64,000 nucleotides of DNA from Pseudomonadota bacterium (GTDB lineage: Bacteria; Desulfobacterota; Desulfobulbia; Desulfobulbales; Desulfocapsaceae), in NCBI GenBank assembly GCA_023412495.1, contig JAEYNP010000143.1, forward strand, positions 17,415 to 81,414. The letters are read 5' to 3'. The position numbers and the translations under genes are program-made. The notes under the pieces are model-generated. The model searched no databases. It was given only the letters and a program-made list of their open reading frames with translations, and was not told where the DNA came from. Below are positions 18,864 through 26,994 of the stretch, one piece after another; the stretch's first letter is position 1, and the number at the start of each line of letters is the position of its first letter.

Positions 18864-18885
18864 TTGTGTAAGCACTATGTAAGCA
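18864..18885 (+). repeat. Integrase arm-type repeat, left copy
   Basis: A 22-bp sequence (core GTGTAAGCACTATGTAAGCA, itself holding TGTAAGCA twice) is repeated exactly at 28239-28260 near the other end, with a 12-bp inverted part copy at 28331-28342. Position 46 bases from the att core suits integrase arm or excisionase binding. Confidence 0.65.
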
Positions 18886-18899
18886 TCAGTGGATGGAAC

Positions 18900-18929
18900 A
18901 AAAAAGCCCGATCCTTTCGGGACCGGGCT
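18900..18929 (-). terminator. Terminator of the island's - strand operon
   Basis: On the - strand AGCCCGGTCC CGAAA GGATCGGGCT is followed by TTTTT. It lies 30 bases after the last island gene (stop at 18960). A second small palindrome, GGCTCAAGTTTGAGCC, sits at 18938-18953. Confidence 0.75.
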
Positions 18930-18959
18930 CCGGAACGGGCTCAAGTTTGAGCCGGTTGA

Positions 18960-19226
18960 TTATCCTACCGCTAGCCGCAACTTCACGGGCTTAGCCTCTT
19001 TTACGATATCTACGACGATATTATCCATGCGCTCCAAGTTTTCATCAATTTGGTAGAGAAAAGACACTATGGTTGACTCCGGAATGTCAATCATTGCATT
19101 ACCGCTTATCCTGTTCTCGAAATAAGCCCGTAATACCTCGAGCGACGCCTGTGTTTGATTCATTGTAATCGAATGGCTCAACTCAAGATGATCGATTGTG
19201 ACTTTTTTGCTGGTGTCCTGTTGCAT
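18960..19226 (-). CDS. Island protein of unknown function, 88 aa
   Basis: Not recognised. The start ATG at 19226 (MQQDTSKKVTIDHLEL) is chosen because GGAGAAAG lies just upstream; an open frame continues 35 codons further upstream but runs through a structured non-coding region. The protein is acidic in the middle (DIPESTIVSFLYQIDENLERMDNIVVDIV) and probably helical. Last gene of the island's - strand series, followed by a terminator. Confidence 0.6.
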   Translation of the reverse strand: MQQDTSKKVTIDHLELSHSITMNQTQASLEVLRAYFENRISGNAMIDIPESTIVSFLYQIDENLERMDNIVVDIVKEAKPVKLRLAVG

Positions 19227-19250
19227 GGTGCTTTCTCCAAAAATAAAAAT

Positions 19251-19316
19251 GCCGCAAAGTGCTCCTAAGCCTTCGACGGCTCCCCGGACCTCACGGTATC
19301 CGAGACACTTTACGGC
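19251..19316 (-). promoter_or_regulatory. Possible structured RNA leader (three-way junction) upstream of the 88-aa gene
   Basis: GCCGCAAAGTG (19251-19261) pairs with CACTTTACGGC (19306-19316) with one mismatch, enclosing two small hairpins (AGCC/GGCT around 19268-19281, CGGA/TCCG around 19285-19302). On the - strand this fold is followed by ATTTTTATTTTT and then the ribosome-binding site. CTTCGACGG (19271-19279) is also fully complementary to CCGTCGAAG at 19369-19377, an alternative pairing that would break one hairpin. This suggests an attenuator-like leader; no known family is recognised. Confidence 0.35.
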
Positions 19317-19452
19317 AAAAGTAAATGGCATAAATAAAAATAGCCTTTATTAAGGTGCTGGCTGTGCACCGTCGAAGTTTAGGAAATCCAGGTTACCTTC
19401 CCTACCGATAATCGTCAAGAACTACTATCTTCACTATGAAAAAAGGCGGCCC

Positions 19453-19653
19453 TCACTTCCCCGATTGGTACTTTGCCCTTTGCTCATCTATCCATCGGAC
19501 AAGATCCTCATGGGTGGCAAGCCACTGGCCGCTGCGGCCGATCTTGAAGACGGGCAGCCCGAGTTCCTGGACGTAGAAACTCATCTCCTTGTAATTCAGG
19601 CCGGCCACGGTGCAGATTTCTTTCACACCTCGATAAACGAGCGGTTTGAACAT
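19453..19653 (-). CDS. Small helix-turn-helix protein (excisionase/AlpA-like)
   Basis: The 66-residue product (from ATG 19653, MFKPLVYRGVKEICTVAGL) has the winged-HTH pattern of MerR/AlpA/excisionase proteins: an N-terminal GVKEICTVAGLNYKEMSFYVQ helix-turn-helix and the wing LPVFKIGRSGQWLATHEDLVRWIDEQ. Likely binds island DNA for regulation or excision. A TTG at 19668 would add five residues. It follows the 82-aa gene by 15 bases. Confidence 0.7.
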   Translation of the reverse strand: MFKPLVYRGVKEICTVAGLNYKEMSFYVQELGLPVFKIGRSGQWLATHEDLVRWIDEQRAKYQSGK

Positions 19654-19668
19654 TGGTGTAGATTGCAA

Positions 19669-19917
19669 TCACCACGAAAAAAGGCTCTCAACGCCCATGC
19701 GCCGCGCCTCATCCCTGGCGTGACACTTACCCTTCTCCGACCAAAGAGAAAGCGCTGCGCCCTCGTCCCGGCGATGCTCGCACCATCTCGCCATTGAGGT
19801 GTCAAGCTCACCTTCGCAGAGAAGGTCTTCGAGGTTGACCCGATACGATTTCCCCCGGTGCGCCTGCCTGGTCGGCCGTGGTTGGCTGTGCTGCTGGTGG
19901 TTTTGAAGGATGATCAT
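19669..19917 (-). CDS. Island protein of unknown function, 82 aa
   Basis: Not recognised. It is basic and His/Arg/Gln-rich at the N-terminus (NHQQHSQPRPTRQAHRGKS), followed by an acidic LEDLLCEGELD segment. Its ATG overlaps the stop of the tape-measure-like gene by four bases (19914-19917), the main argument that it is translated. Confidence 0.5.
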   Translation of the reverse strand: MIILQNHQQHSQPRPTRQAHRGKSYRVNLEDLLCEGELDTSMARWCEHRRDEGAALSLWSEKGKCHARDEARRMGVESLFSW

Positions 19918-21719
19918 CGTCTGGACTCCCGGCGGCGTTGTTCGCTGATGATGGAGTTCACATCTGAACGGGATATCTGTTGATTGAAGGTGTTATTGAT
20001 GATGGTAGCCCCTCCTGCAGCCCTTTTATTGCCGTAATAGTCGGCCTCGGCGGCGGCCACCTCGGAAGCGGACATTGATGAGTCGGTGTTCTCATAGCTG
20101 CCTGGAGGTCTGGACGATGACGAAGAAGAGGAAGCTGCGTTCGATTTCTGCTCGGCAACTTTTCTGATCGTCTCACTTGACGATGACGACGGTAGATCCG
20201 GGGCGACCGGTGCGGCGGCCGCAGCCGCTCGCAGCTCTGCAAACTTGGCGATCAGGGCGTCAATGCCAGTGGCTACCATCCCGCCATCGAAGAAAGCCTG
20301 AATATCTATCTGGCTTCCTCTGAGTTCATCGACCTTGACCCCTACCGCGCCCAGCTGTTCGGTAATCGCCGTGTTTGCGGCGCCATATTGATCGACGAGC
20401 GTCCGGCTCTGTGCCTGCATGGCGTCCATGGCCTGGCCAGCGGCGATCTCGCCTTTCGAATATGCTTCCTGGGACAACTTGCCGAGTTCGCCGTAAAGCC
20501 ATTGTTCGACTGCGTAGGTGTCGGCCCCGGCCTTTTGCCATCTGCTGGCTTTTTGCACCAGCTCGGTTGCCTCGGCGTTAAAGTACGCCTCAGCCCCGAA
20601 ACCGGCTTCTTCGTACATCTCTTTTTCGGCGGATGCCTGCGCCTCGGCTGCTGTCTTATGTTCCTGAAGAATTTTCTGGCGGGCCTCCTCCTGGTACTTC
20701 AATGCGTCGTTGGTGAGATTGATTTCGTTTCGAAAACCTTTCTGTGTCTCGGCGCCTATGCTCGACAGTGTCTCCATGCTCCCCTTGTTCTTCAACAGCC
20801 ACCCGTCAAACTCTTCCGAGTCCATCTTTGCGAATTCGAAAAAGGTAAGGCGGCCATCGAAGACAGCTTTCCACCCCTGGAACGATTGGCCGATGTTGAC
20901 GAAGTACCCGGCCAGTTCTCGAGCATCGTCTCTCCAATCAACCATAAGGTCGGTCAGACCGCGCATTGCATCCGTCACAAGCGGGGCAAATTCGGCGGCG
21001 ATAGCATTCTTCAGTCCGCCGAATGCGGCCGAAGCCTCGGCGGACGCAAAGCTTGCTTCCTTCAGTTTTTGATTGTCCACCTCGCTCAAGGAAACACCCA
21101 ACTCTTTGGCCCTGGCGGCGTACTCCTTCAGCGCCTGGCCATTCTTTTCGAGGAGCGGATTTAGCAAGGAGGCGTCATCGGCTATGGACTCCATGTAGAA
21201 AACTTGCTGGGCTGCGCTGATATTGGCCTGGTCCATGGCGTTTTTCACCGCAACCAGCACGTCAGGACCGGACATCCTCTGCAGCTCATCGGCGGTCAAC
21301 CCGACCTTTGGCGCGACATTTTCGAAGAAGTCGGCAAACTCACCTCCGCCGGTGGCGATGAAATCACCCAGCTTGTCCTGGACGTCCTTATTGATCTCGG
21401 CGAACTTATCAGCGGATATGCCTATGGCCTCCGTGGCAAAGGCAAGCTCCTTGAACTCGCCGCTGCCGATCTTCGCCAGCCTGGCGAGATTCTCCATCTC
21501 CTTTGCCTCCCTGGCAGAGGTGAGAACCAAGGCGCCGCCGGCGGCAACCAGCGCGCCAGTGGCGGCCACAACACCGGCAGCCGCGGAGGTCATTGAGCCC
21601 AATGATAAGGTCCCCTTCTTGCCGGCCGATTCGACCTCATTTCCGAACTGCTTGAGAGTCGAGACCGCCCCCTGGTCGTCAACCTTGATGTCGATATTGA
21701 TCGTGCTGGAATTGCTCAT
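19914..21719 (-). CDS. Phage tail tape-measure-like protein
   Basis: 601 residues from ATG 21719 (MSNSSTINIDIKVDDQG), which has GGGGGA upstream; ATG 21731 is an alternative. The layout is that of tape-measure proteins: short N-terminus, a hydrophobic Gly/Ala segment (residues about 35-70, AAAGVVAATGALVAAGGALVL), the ATEAIGISADKFAEINKDVQDKLGDF block typical of tail-length proteins, a long Ala/Glu-rich helical middle and a Ser-rich linker, ending in a TIINNTFNQQISRSDVN tail. It would set tail length by stretching inside the tail tube. No tube, baseplate or assembly-chaperone gene accompanies it, so it may act with helper-phage tails (inference). Confidence 0.7.
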   Translation of the reverse strand: MSNSSTINIDIKVDDQGAVSTLKQFGNEVESAGKKGTLSLGSMTSAAAGVVAATGALVAAGGALVLTSAREAKEMENLARLAKIGSGEFKELAFATEAIGISADKFAEINKDVQDKLGDFIATGGGEFADFFENVAPKVGLTADELQRMSGPDVLVAVKNAMDQANISAAQQVFYMESIADDASLLNPLLEKNGQALKEYAARAKELGVSLSEVDNQKLKEASFASAEASAAFGGLKNAIAAEFAPLVTDAMRGLTDLMVDWRDDARELAGYFVNIGQSFQGWKAVFDGRLTFFEFAKMDSEEFDGWLLKNKGSMETLSSIGAETQKGFRNEINLTNDALKYQEEARQKILQEHKTAAEAQASAEKEMYEEAGFGAEAYFNAEATELVQKASRWQKAGADTYAVEQWLYGELGKLSQEAYSKGEIAAGQAMDAMQAQSRTLVDQYGAANTAITEQLGAVGVKVDELRGSQIDIQAFFDGGMVATGIDALIAKFAELRAAAAAAPVAPDLPSSSSSETIRKVAEQKSNAASSSSSSSRPPGSYENTDSSMSASEVAAAEADYYGNKRAAGGATIINNTFNQQISRSDVNSIISEQRRRESRR

Positions 21720-22067
21720 GCGTTCCCCCATAGCAATTGATGTTTGTTTGCAAAAAACTTTGTTGCGTCCGGTTTAATATAGCGCTGTTTTCGCGAAATT
21801 CAGGCCACATATCCACCCCTCAAAGACCGGAACCGGAACCCCCTATATTTTGGCCTGTAACTAGAGAAAGGCCGCGCTGCGAATCAACCCTCAGTTCGCC
21901 CCTCCGGGAAGGACCCGATCGCCTCGCCTCACAAAGCTGGCGGCCTGGTTGTTGAGGCCAAGCCGCCCATCGATGTCACCCGCAGGCGTAGACAGCGTGC
22001 TGTCATCCTTCATGCGGGGCACTGCGCCGGGCTCAAGGATTGTGCGCGCCCCGGCATCCCCCCCCGC
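21720..22067 (-). other. Gap between tape-measure and capsid genes
   Basis: About 350 bases with no long gene. On the - strand it carries the 40-aa ORF listed at 21891-22013 and a second short frame starting at ATG 21810 (MWPEFRENSAILNRTQ) that has a good GAGGGGTGG ribosome-binding site and would run 43 codons into the tape-measure gene in another frame. Either could be a remnant of lost head-tail genes. Confidence 0.35.
21891..22013 (-). CDS. Possible small island protein, 40 aa
   Basis: MKDDSTLSTPAGDIDGRLGL... to a TGA at 21891. The frame continues upstream without stop to the capsid stop codon (22068), with a GTG three codons before the ATG. Composition is protein-like but nothing is recognised; it could be the remnant of a longer head gene. 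Confidence 0.3.
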   Translation of the reverse strand: MKDDSTLSTPAGDIDGRLGLNNQAASFVRRGDRVLPGGAN

Positions 22068-23840
22068 TTACACTGAGGCGAGAGTGAAGGACGTCGCGTT
22101 GCGAAGCGCAACATCACAACTCAAGAAGGCGATGACACGCAAGCCTCCAGACTTGCCGAGTGAGTAGGGATCAACCTGGATCTCAACGCCGGGCCCGAAG
22201 ATTCCGATCAGCAGATCAGCCCAGTTGCCGAACAGGATCTTGCCGGCCGGCACCTGATTGGTGACATACCAGGGATACCCATTCAGCTTGTCCGACTCGT
22301 TGAGATCGAGCAGGTAACGACCATTGCCCGAGGTCCGTTCGGTCTGTTTCAACAACTTCATGATACCGCCCGGGAACATATACCCTAACCTGCCGGTCAA
22401 TGTGTTCGCGGTAGCAAGATCGCTTTCCATCTCGATAACGTTATCCCAGGAGACAGCCGGCCCGGCCCCCAGCGTAACGGCGCCGATCCCTGTAACATTC
22501 ATTATTCCGGTGGGCTGTCCGTCCAAGCCGGTGCCATTGATAGCGCCCAGGTCAAGCGCAATCCCGAGGGTTGCTGTCAGGTCCTGCCTCAAAAGATTTT
22601 CAACATCTAGGCAAGACTGAATTCTCTGCTTTCTGGTAATATCCTGGTAGCCGGCAACCGTTTTGAATTCAAGGCTGACATTGTCATATGTAGGCGTGGA
22701 CTCTGTTGCGTCCGCACCTTCGCCGATCCAGTATCCCGCGGTTGTGCCGGACTGCCGGGGGATGTCAATATCTGATGTAAGCCCCTGAATGATAGTTGCC
22801 CCAGCCTCGATAACTCTCGACTGGTTCCGCAGGCCGGGAATAAACAGATCCCCGCGCAGTTCAGGAGAAACGAAAGCGGCACCTTGAGTAGATGTGGTGA
22901 GCGCTCTTGTGCTTACGAGTGCATCAAACGGAACATACAAGCTGCTCCCTTTACCCCTGGTTGGTCCCATCTTTTTCTCAATAGCCCGGTGGGCCTCGAC
23001 CTCGAAACCTGCCTTTGACATGTCACCCGAAGCCAGAGCCTCAATAGCCCGGAACAGGGAGTATTCCCTAATTTCTCGTTGACCGAAGCCAAGGCCTAAG
23101 CTCAACTCAGGGAGAACCACTGGCTGGATGCTCCTTGAGGCTAGTTTTTCAAGGACGAACTGGCGGAAGGCATCGGTAGTGCTTCCCTTCCGAAGGGCCT
23201 CCATCGCCTCTTTTTCCATTTTGTGGATTTTTCCAAGGGCCAGAATGTTTTCAATATCAGACTGCTTCATGCTGTTTTCTTCCATTTTCACACCTTTGTT
23301 TGTTTTTTTATCCACCACCTGAGTGATGGCCGTTTGTTCGATAGACCGGCCCAGCCCAACAGTGATATCGGCCGGCTCGGCAACTGAGGCGACATGTAGG
23401 AGCGTCCAATCCGTAACGAGGTATTCTTCCTCGTCGCCAACTTGACCAATCAACTCCATCTTGTTGACCTGATAGCCAATTGAGATTTCGGTCCGGATTC
23501 CAGCCTCCATGTCTTTGAGAATTTCGCGGGCAAGCTCTGAGGCTCCCATCTTGATTGTGGCAGTTGCCCGCTGCCCATCAAGCTGAACGTCCATCACTTT
23601 GCCGATGAGTTTTGATGTGTCGTGGTCAGCCAGGAAGGGACAGGCTCCCGCCTGTACTCGCTCCAAATTCACCACGCCTTTGGCGTGTGAAAGTATCTCC
23701 ATGCCGAACCACCGCCTATAAGGAACATCGCTACTGATCGAGCAAGTTATCTGCTTGCTATCATCCTTCGACCCAGCCAGGGACAAGGACGCCTTTCGGT
23801 AGAGAATTCCCGTTTTAATTGTCCTGCTGCTTCCTTCCAT
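22068..23840 (-). CDS. HK97-type prohead protease fused to major capsid protein
   Basis: 590 residues. Residues about 10-165 form a U35-type prohead protease: FGMEILSHAKGVVNLERV, catalytic His73 in FLADHD and Ser120 in TEISIGY. Residues about 186-590 are an HK97-fold major capsid protein: N-terminal helical delta-like region, then SLYVPFDALVSTRALTT, AAFVSPELRG, FKTVAGYQDITRKQ, NGTGLDGQPTGIMN, GYPWYVTNQVP and a final RVIAFLSCDVALRNATSF. An internal in-frame ATG (M186, at 23285) sits in almost the same ribosome-binding context as the main start (AAAGGTG, 5-6 bases, AAATGGAAG), so a separate 405-aa capsid product is plausible. Confidence 0.88.
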   Translation of the reverse strand: MEGSSRTIKTGILYRKASLSLAGSKDDSKQITCSISSDVPYRRWFGMEILSHAKGVVNLERVQAGACPFLADHDTSKLIGKVMDVQLDGQRATATIKMGASELAREILKDMEAGIRTEISIGYQVNKMELIGQVGDEEEYLVTDWTLLHVASVAEPADITVGLGRSIEQTAITQVVDKKTNKGVKMEENSMKQSDIENILALGKIHKMEKEAMEALRKGSTTDAFRQFVLEKLASRSIQPVVLPELSLGLGFGQREIREYSLFRAIEALASGDMSKAGFEVEAHRAIEKKMGPTRGKGSSLYVPFDALVSTRALTTSTQGAAFVSPELRGDLFIPGLRNQSRVIEAGATIIQGLTSDIDIPRQSGTTAGYWIGEGADATESTPTYDNVSLEFKTVAGYQDITRKQRIQSCLDVENLLRQDLTATLGIALDLGAINGTGLDGQPTGIMNVTGIGAVTLGAGPAVSWDNVIEMESDLATANTLTGRLGYMFPGGIMKLLKQTERTSGNGRYLLDLNESDKLNGYPWYVTNQVPAGKILFGNWADLLIGIFGPGVEIQVDPYSLGKSGGLRVIAFLSCDVALRNATSFTLASV

Positions 23841-23956
23841 TTTTGCACCTTTGAGTAAGGTTTATGTAAAGCGCCGGCCGGAACCGGCGCGGAGTTTTTC
23901 AATGGTTGTTCTTTACGACTGGCGGTTTTTTATACTCCGCCCATCATCGGCCGGAA

Positions 23957-24295
23957 TCATTGCAGCCCCCAGGGAAACCTGGTCTCGGGCGGCGCCATAT
24001 TTTTAAGGGCGTCCTGCAGACTTGTTGCGCCGGCGGCCTCGTCGAGTACTTGAGAAACAAACGCGAGAGCCAGTCCGTATTTCGTTAGCTTTTCCGGACA
24101 CTCTGCCGTCAGCCCGACAAAGCTTTCAGCTATGGCCATTAGAGCGGCCTGCAGCTCTCCGACGGTCGCCGCTTCCATCTTGGCAATGGTTATGGCTGCG
24201 ACTGCATGAACTGCTTCCTCCGTTGCAGAATGGACCTTGACTTTCAGCCCCTCTGTCGGTGTTGCTGTTTTGGTTCTGATCTTCCGCTTTTTCAT
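23957..24295 (-). CDS. Island protein of unknown function, 112 aa
   Basis: Not recognised. Basic N-terminus (MKKRKIRTKTATPTEG) followed by an Ala-rich, probably all-helical region (EEAVHAVAAITIAKMEAATVGELQAALMAIAESF). ATG 24295 has GAGG seven bases upstream. Position between replication and capsid genes could suit a small terminase-like, scaffold or DNA-binding protein, but no motif supports any of these. Confidence 0.5.
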   Translation of the reverse strand: MKKRKIRTKTATPTEGLKVKVHSATEEAVHAVAAITIAKMEAATVGELQAALMAIAESFVGLTAECPEKLTKYGLALAFVSQVLDEAAGATSLQDALKNMAPPETRFPWGLQ

Positions 24296-24314
24296 CTTCA
24301 AACCTCGTCGTGTG

Positions 24315-25910
24315 TTAGGTGTCTAAACCGGACAAGACGGACAACCCTAAAGGGTTGTTGTCCTGTCTGTCCGGGTATAAAACAGGACACGGACGGACAT
24401 TGTCCGGGTTTGTCCGGTCTTGTCCGGGTACTACAAATGTCCAATATTGATCGTCCCTGCAGCTGACGTGCCCCCCGGCAACCAGGTCTTTACGGGCTCG
24501 CTCGAAGGCCTTCCGTTTAGCCTCCTGATTGTCCCCTGTGTGGCGAGAGTAGAATTCCCGACGCCACTCTTCGAGGTGGACAGCGTTCCGATCTGCAAGG
24601 ATGAATTCCAAAGCCCGCAGCCCCATCTGGTTGTTGGCGGAGAGCTTCTTCTTGGGTGCGTTCGCTGGCTCCTCCGCTTCCGTGAACACCAGAGAGGAAA
24701 TAGGCCGGCCGTCCTCGTCGGCCTCGCCCAGGTCGATCTTCTCGGCAATAAGGTGAAGGTCCTGCGGCGGATCGCTGTCTTTGGCTTTCGTGCAGGACAG
24801 GATCCTGGTTTCTCCGTTAACGGTCAGGCGATATTCGGCGTCAAGCGCGGCACGGAAAGCGGACGATCCGCGACTACGGGAATCGTCGCCAAGGCCGCTG
24901 TGGTGAACAACGAGTACGGTACAGCCGTAATGGTGTCTCACCTGATCGAGTGCAGCCACAAAGCCGCTCATGTCCTTTGAACTGTTCTCATCACCGGGAC
25001 CGAAACACCGGGCCAGGGTGTCAGCGCAGACCACAACCGGCTGTCCGTGCTCGGCGGCCATTCCGTCAATCACTGCCACCATTTCCGCGACCGACTCCGG
25101 CTCCAACATATAGACAGCTCGATTCGAGGAAAAGAACCTCAAGGACTCGACGGAAACGCTGTGCTTTCGGCACCAGGCTTTTATTCTCCCCGGCAGGCCG
25201 CTGTAGCCTTCGCCGGCGATGTAAAAAACCGGCCCGCGGCGCTTCACCGGGTTCCCCATCCATTCGTTTTTCCGGGAGGCGATACAGAGCAACCAATCGA
25301 GAGCGAGAAAGCTCTTGCCGGAACCGGATCCGCCGAAGATGGAAACCACCGCGTCGGCCGGGAGAAAGTCTTTGATCAGCCAGGGAAGAGAAAGGCTTCT
25401 GGTGGATAGATCGGCAGCCGACACGAAAGCCAGTTTCCCCCGAGCCGGCGCCGCTTCCTCTTGGCTGATCATCTTCCGGCCGGCGTCAAGGACGGCTTCC
25501 AGGGGCTTGCCCTGGTTGAGCATCGCGAGAAGGGTCTTCCGGTGGATTTGATCGACAACCTGTTGTCGCTGTTCCTGGAGAAAGGCCCGGTGTGCGGAAA
25601 GATCAGATGAGGGGACGGCACCGAGCTGTAGGCTTGCAATAAAAGAGATTGGTGTATCAATCCTGTCGTCAATCTCCCGCGAGAGAGCAAAGGCGTTGAT
25701 ATCTTCGCCACGTCCCGCAAGGGTTTTGATCGCAGCAAAAACGGCCCTTAATTGCGGGTTGCGGAAGGCGTCAGGCTCAAGCCCTTCGACCTGAGAGAAA
25801 ACCGCAGGACGGGCCAGGACAGAAGCCAGGATAACCCGTTGTGCTTCCTGGTGCGCTTCATCCAGGTGTGCCTGGCTGATAGGCAAAGATAATGCCGCTT
25901 CTGTGTTCAT
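24315..25910 (-). CDS. RepA-like replication ATPase with DnaB N-terminal domain
   Basis: 531 residues. Residues about 20-120 resemble the DnaB helicase N-terminal domain (EAQRVILASVLARPAVFSQVEGLEPDAFRNPQLRAVFAAI). Residues about 165-400 are an AAA_25/RecA-like ATPase: Walker A GGSGSGKS, FYIAGEGYSG, Walker B-type VVVCADTLARCF and VLVVHHSGLGDDSRSRGSSAFRAALD. The C-terminus (about 420-505) looks like a winged-helix DNA-binding region. It probably drives island replication. The last codons contain repeated GTCCGG motifs (see repeat entry). Confidence 0.8.
   Translation of the reverse strand: MNTEAALSLPISQAHLDEAHQEAQRVILASVLARPAVFSQVEGLEPDAFRNPQLRAVFAAIKTLAGRGEDINAFALSREIDDRIDTPISFIASLQLGAVPSSDLSAHRAFLQEQRQQVVDQIHRKTLLAMLNQGKPLEAVLDAGRKMISQEEAAPARGKLAFVSAADLSTRSLSLPWLIKDFLPADAVVSIFGGSGSGKSFLALDWLLCIASRKNEWMGNPVKRRGPVFYIAGEGYSGLPGRIKAWCRKHSVSVESLRFFSSNRAVYMLEPESVAEMVAVIDGMAAEHGQPVVVCADTLARCFGPGDENSSKDMSGFVAALDQVRHHYGCTVLVVHHSGLGDDSRSRGSSAFRAALDAEYRLTVNGETRILSCTKAKDSDPPQDLHLIAEKIDLGEADEDGRPISSLVFTEAEEPANAPKKKLSANNQMGLRALEFILADRNAVHLEEWRREFYSRHTGDNQEAKRKAFERARKDLVAGGHVSCRDDQYWTFVVPGQDRTNPDNVRPCPVLYPDRQDNNPLGLSVLSGLDT
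24328..24430. repeat. GTCCGG iteron-like repeats at the 3' end of the replication gene
   Basis: TGTCCGG occurs at 24401, 24411 and 24421 with exact 10-base spacing, again at 24368, and inverted as CCGGACA/CGGACA at 24328-24343 and 24390-24399. A perfect ACAACCCT AA AGGGTTGT hairpin (24341-24358) lies among them. Helical-turn spacing of short repeats next to a replication gene is what an origin with iterons looks like; the reading frame is still open through them. Confidence 0.45.
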
Positions 25911-25922
25911 GGGTATCAGCGG

Positions 25923-26144
25923 CTATGCCGAAGTAGTAGATGTCCGGACGGCCTTGGCTATAAATTCTTGAAGGTCTTCTATCCGGTACCGGCAAGCCCT
26001 TCCTATTTTTAGGAATGCCGGGCCCCGGCCGTTCCATCTCCAAATTTCCAGCGTGCCGGGCTTTAACCCTAAAAGTTCAGCGGCCTCAACAGTGGTTAAT
26101 ATTCTTGGGGTAGGTTTTTCTTCTTGCTTGCTTTGTTGCTGCAT
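25923..26144 (-). CDS. Small HTH DNA-binding protein (excisionase-type)
   Basis: 73 residues with the HTH_17/AlpA pattern: ILTTVEAAELLGLKPGTLEIWRWNGRGPAFLKIGRACRYRIEDLQEFIAK. The Gln/Lys-rich N-terminus is unconserved. It starts the replication-capsid gene series and ends 12 bases before the replication gene, as expected for a transcriptional activator or excisionase of such islands. Confidence 0.75.
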   Translation of the reverse strand: MQQQSKQEEKPTPRILTTVEAAELLGLKPGTLEIWRWNGRGPAFLKIGRACRYRIEDLQEFIAKAVRTSTTSA

Positions 26145-26264
26145 GACTGGCCTCCATAAGTGTGCTTAAAACTTTATGGGGCGCAGTAAAACCAAAAAAG
26201 GGTGAAGTAAAAATGTACGAAACAACTGTTTTTTAAAGGGGGGTTTTGTCTTAGAGAATTACGA

Positions 26265-26942
26265 TCATTTACATATTAATCGCTTCACAGCCTGTCTGAC
26301 CATTCGAGAAGGATCTGCGTTTGGCAATCCGAGAATTTCCAGTGAAAGTTTGATAATTACGAAAAATGGACCGTCCTGATTTGTAGTTGGAGTTTTATTA
26401 AAACATTCAACATAAAGCTCAGCTACTGAAAAACAGAAATTATCGTTTCCTGCAGTTGGCCGCCCTCCTTTCTTCGTCCAGTTCTTAATCTGGTCTTCAA
26501 CTAAAGAAATCACCAGGTCAAGGTCATCTTTTGCAATCCCGGCCGCATTCCATGCCATCATAGCCAAGTCATTCTTACCACTATGATCTTGTGGTGTGGA
26601 TGATTCTTTGCCGCCGACCTTATCGTAAAGATAAAAATAAGTCTTCGTCCCAGGATTCAAAGAACCATGTTCCAGGTATTGGAGATACTTTAGCGTCTTT
26701 CTGAAACTATTAAGCATAGGTTTTACATAACTTTTAATTTCCTCCACGGTTGGAAATTCTCTCAGAGAGATTTTTTGATGGCAGATAAAAGCCAATTTAT
26801 TTATAAAAATCTCGACCTTTGATTGATCGAATTTTTTTAAAGCGAATAGGAGGTCTGTTTTTTCCTTTTCTGTAAAATGGTATTCAGTAAAAGAAAAATC
26901 TGGAATATCTTGACTATTTGTTTTAACGATAACTTTTTCCAT
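26265..26942 (-). CDS. Island protein of unknown function, 225 aa, AT-rich gene
   Basis: Not recognised. Mostly helical, with a KKGGRPTAGNDNFCFSVAEL segment near residues 165-185 and EILGLPNADPSRMVRQAVKRLI at the end. The gene is clearly more AT-rich than its neighbours, hinting at a different origin. It lies between the integrase and the small HTH gene, where satellites often carry regulators or defence genes, but the sequence gives no direct clue. Confidence 0.6.
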   Translation of the reverse strand: MEKVIVKTNSQDIPDFSFTEYHFTEKEKTDLLFALKKFDQSKVEIFINKLAFICHQKISLREFPTVEEIKSYVKPMLNSFRKTLKYLQYLEHGSLNPGTKTYFYLYDKVGGKESSTPQDHSGKNDLAMMAWNAAGIAKDDLDLVISLVEDQIKNWTKKGGRPTAGNDNFCFSVAELYVECFNKTPTTNQDGPFFVIIKLSLEILGLPNADPSRMVRQAVKRLICK

Positions 26943-26994
26943 TTTCCACCCTCAATAGCTTAAATAACTTCTACGCCGTAACAAACATCGTCGG

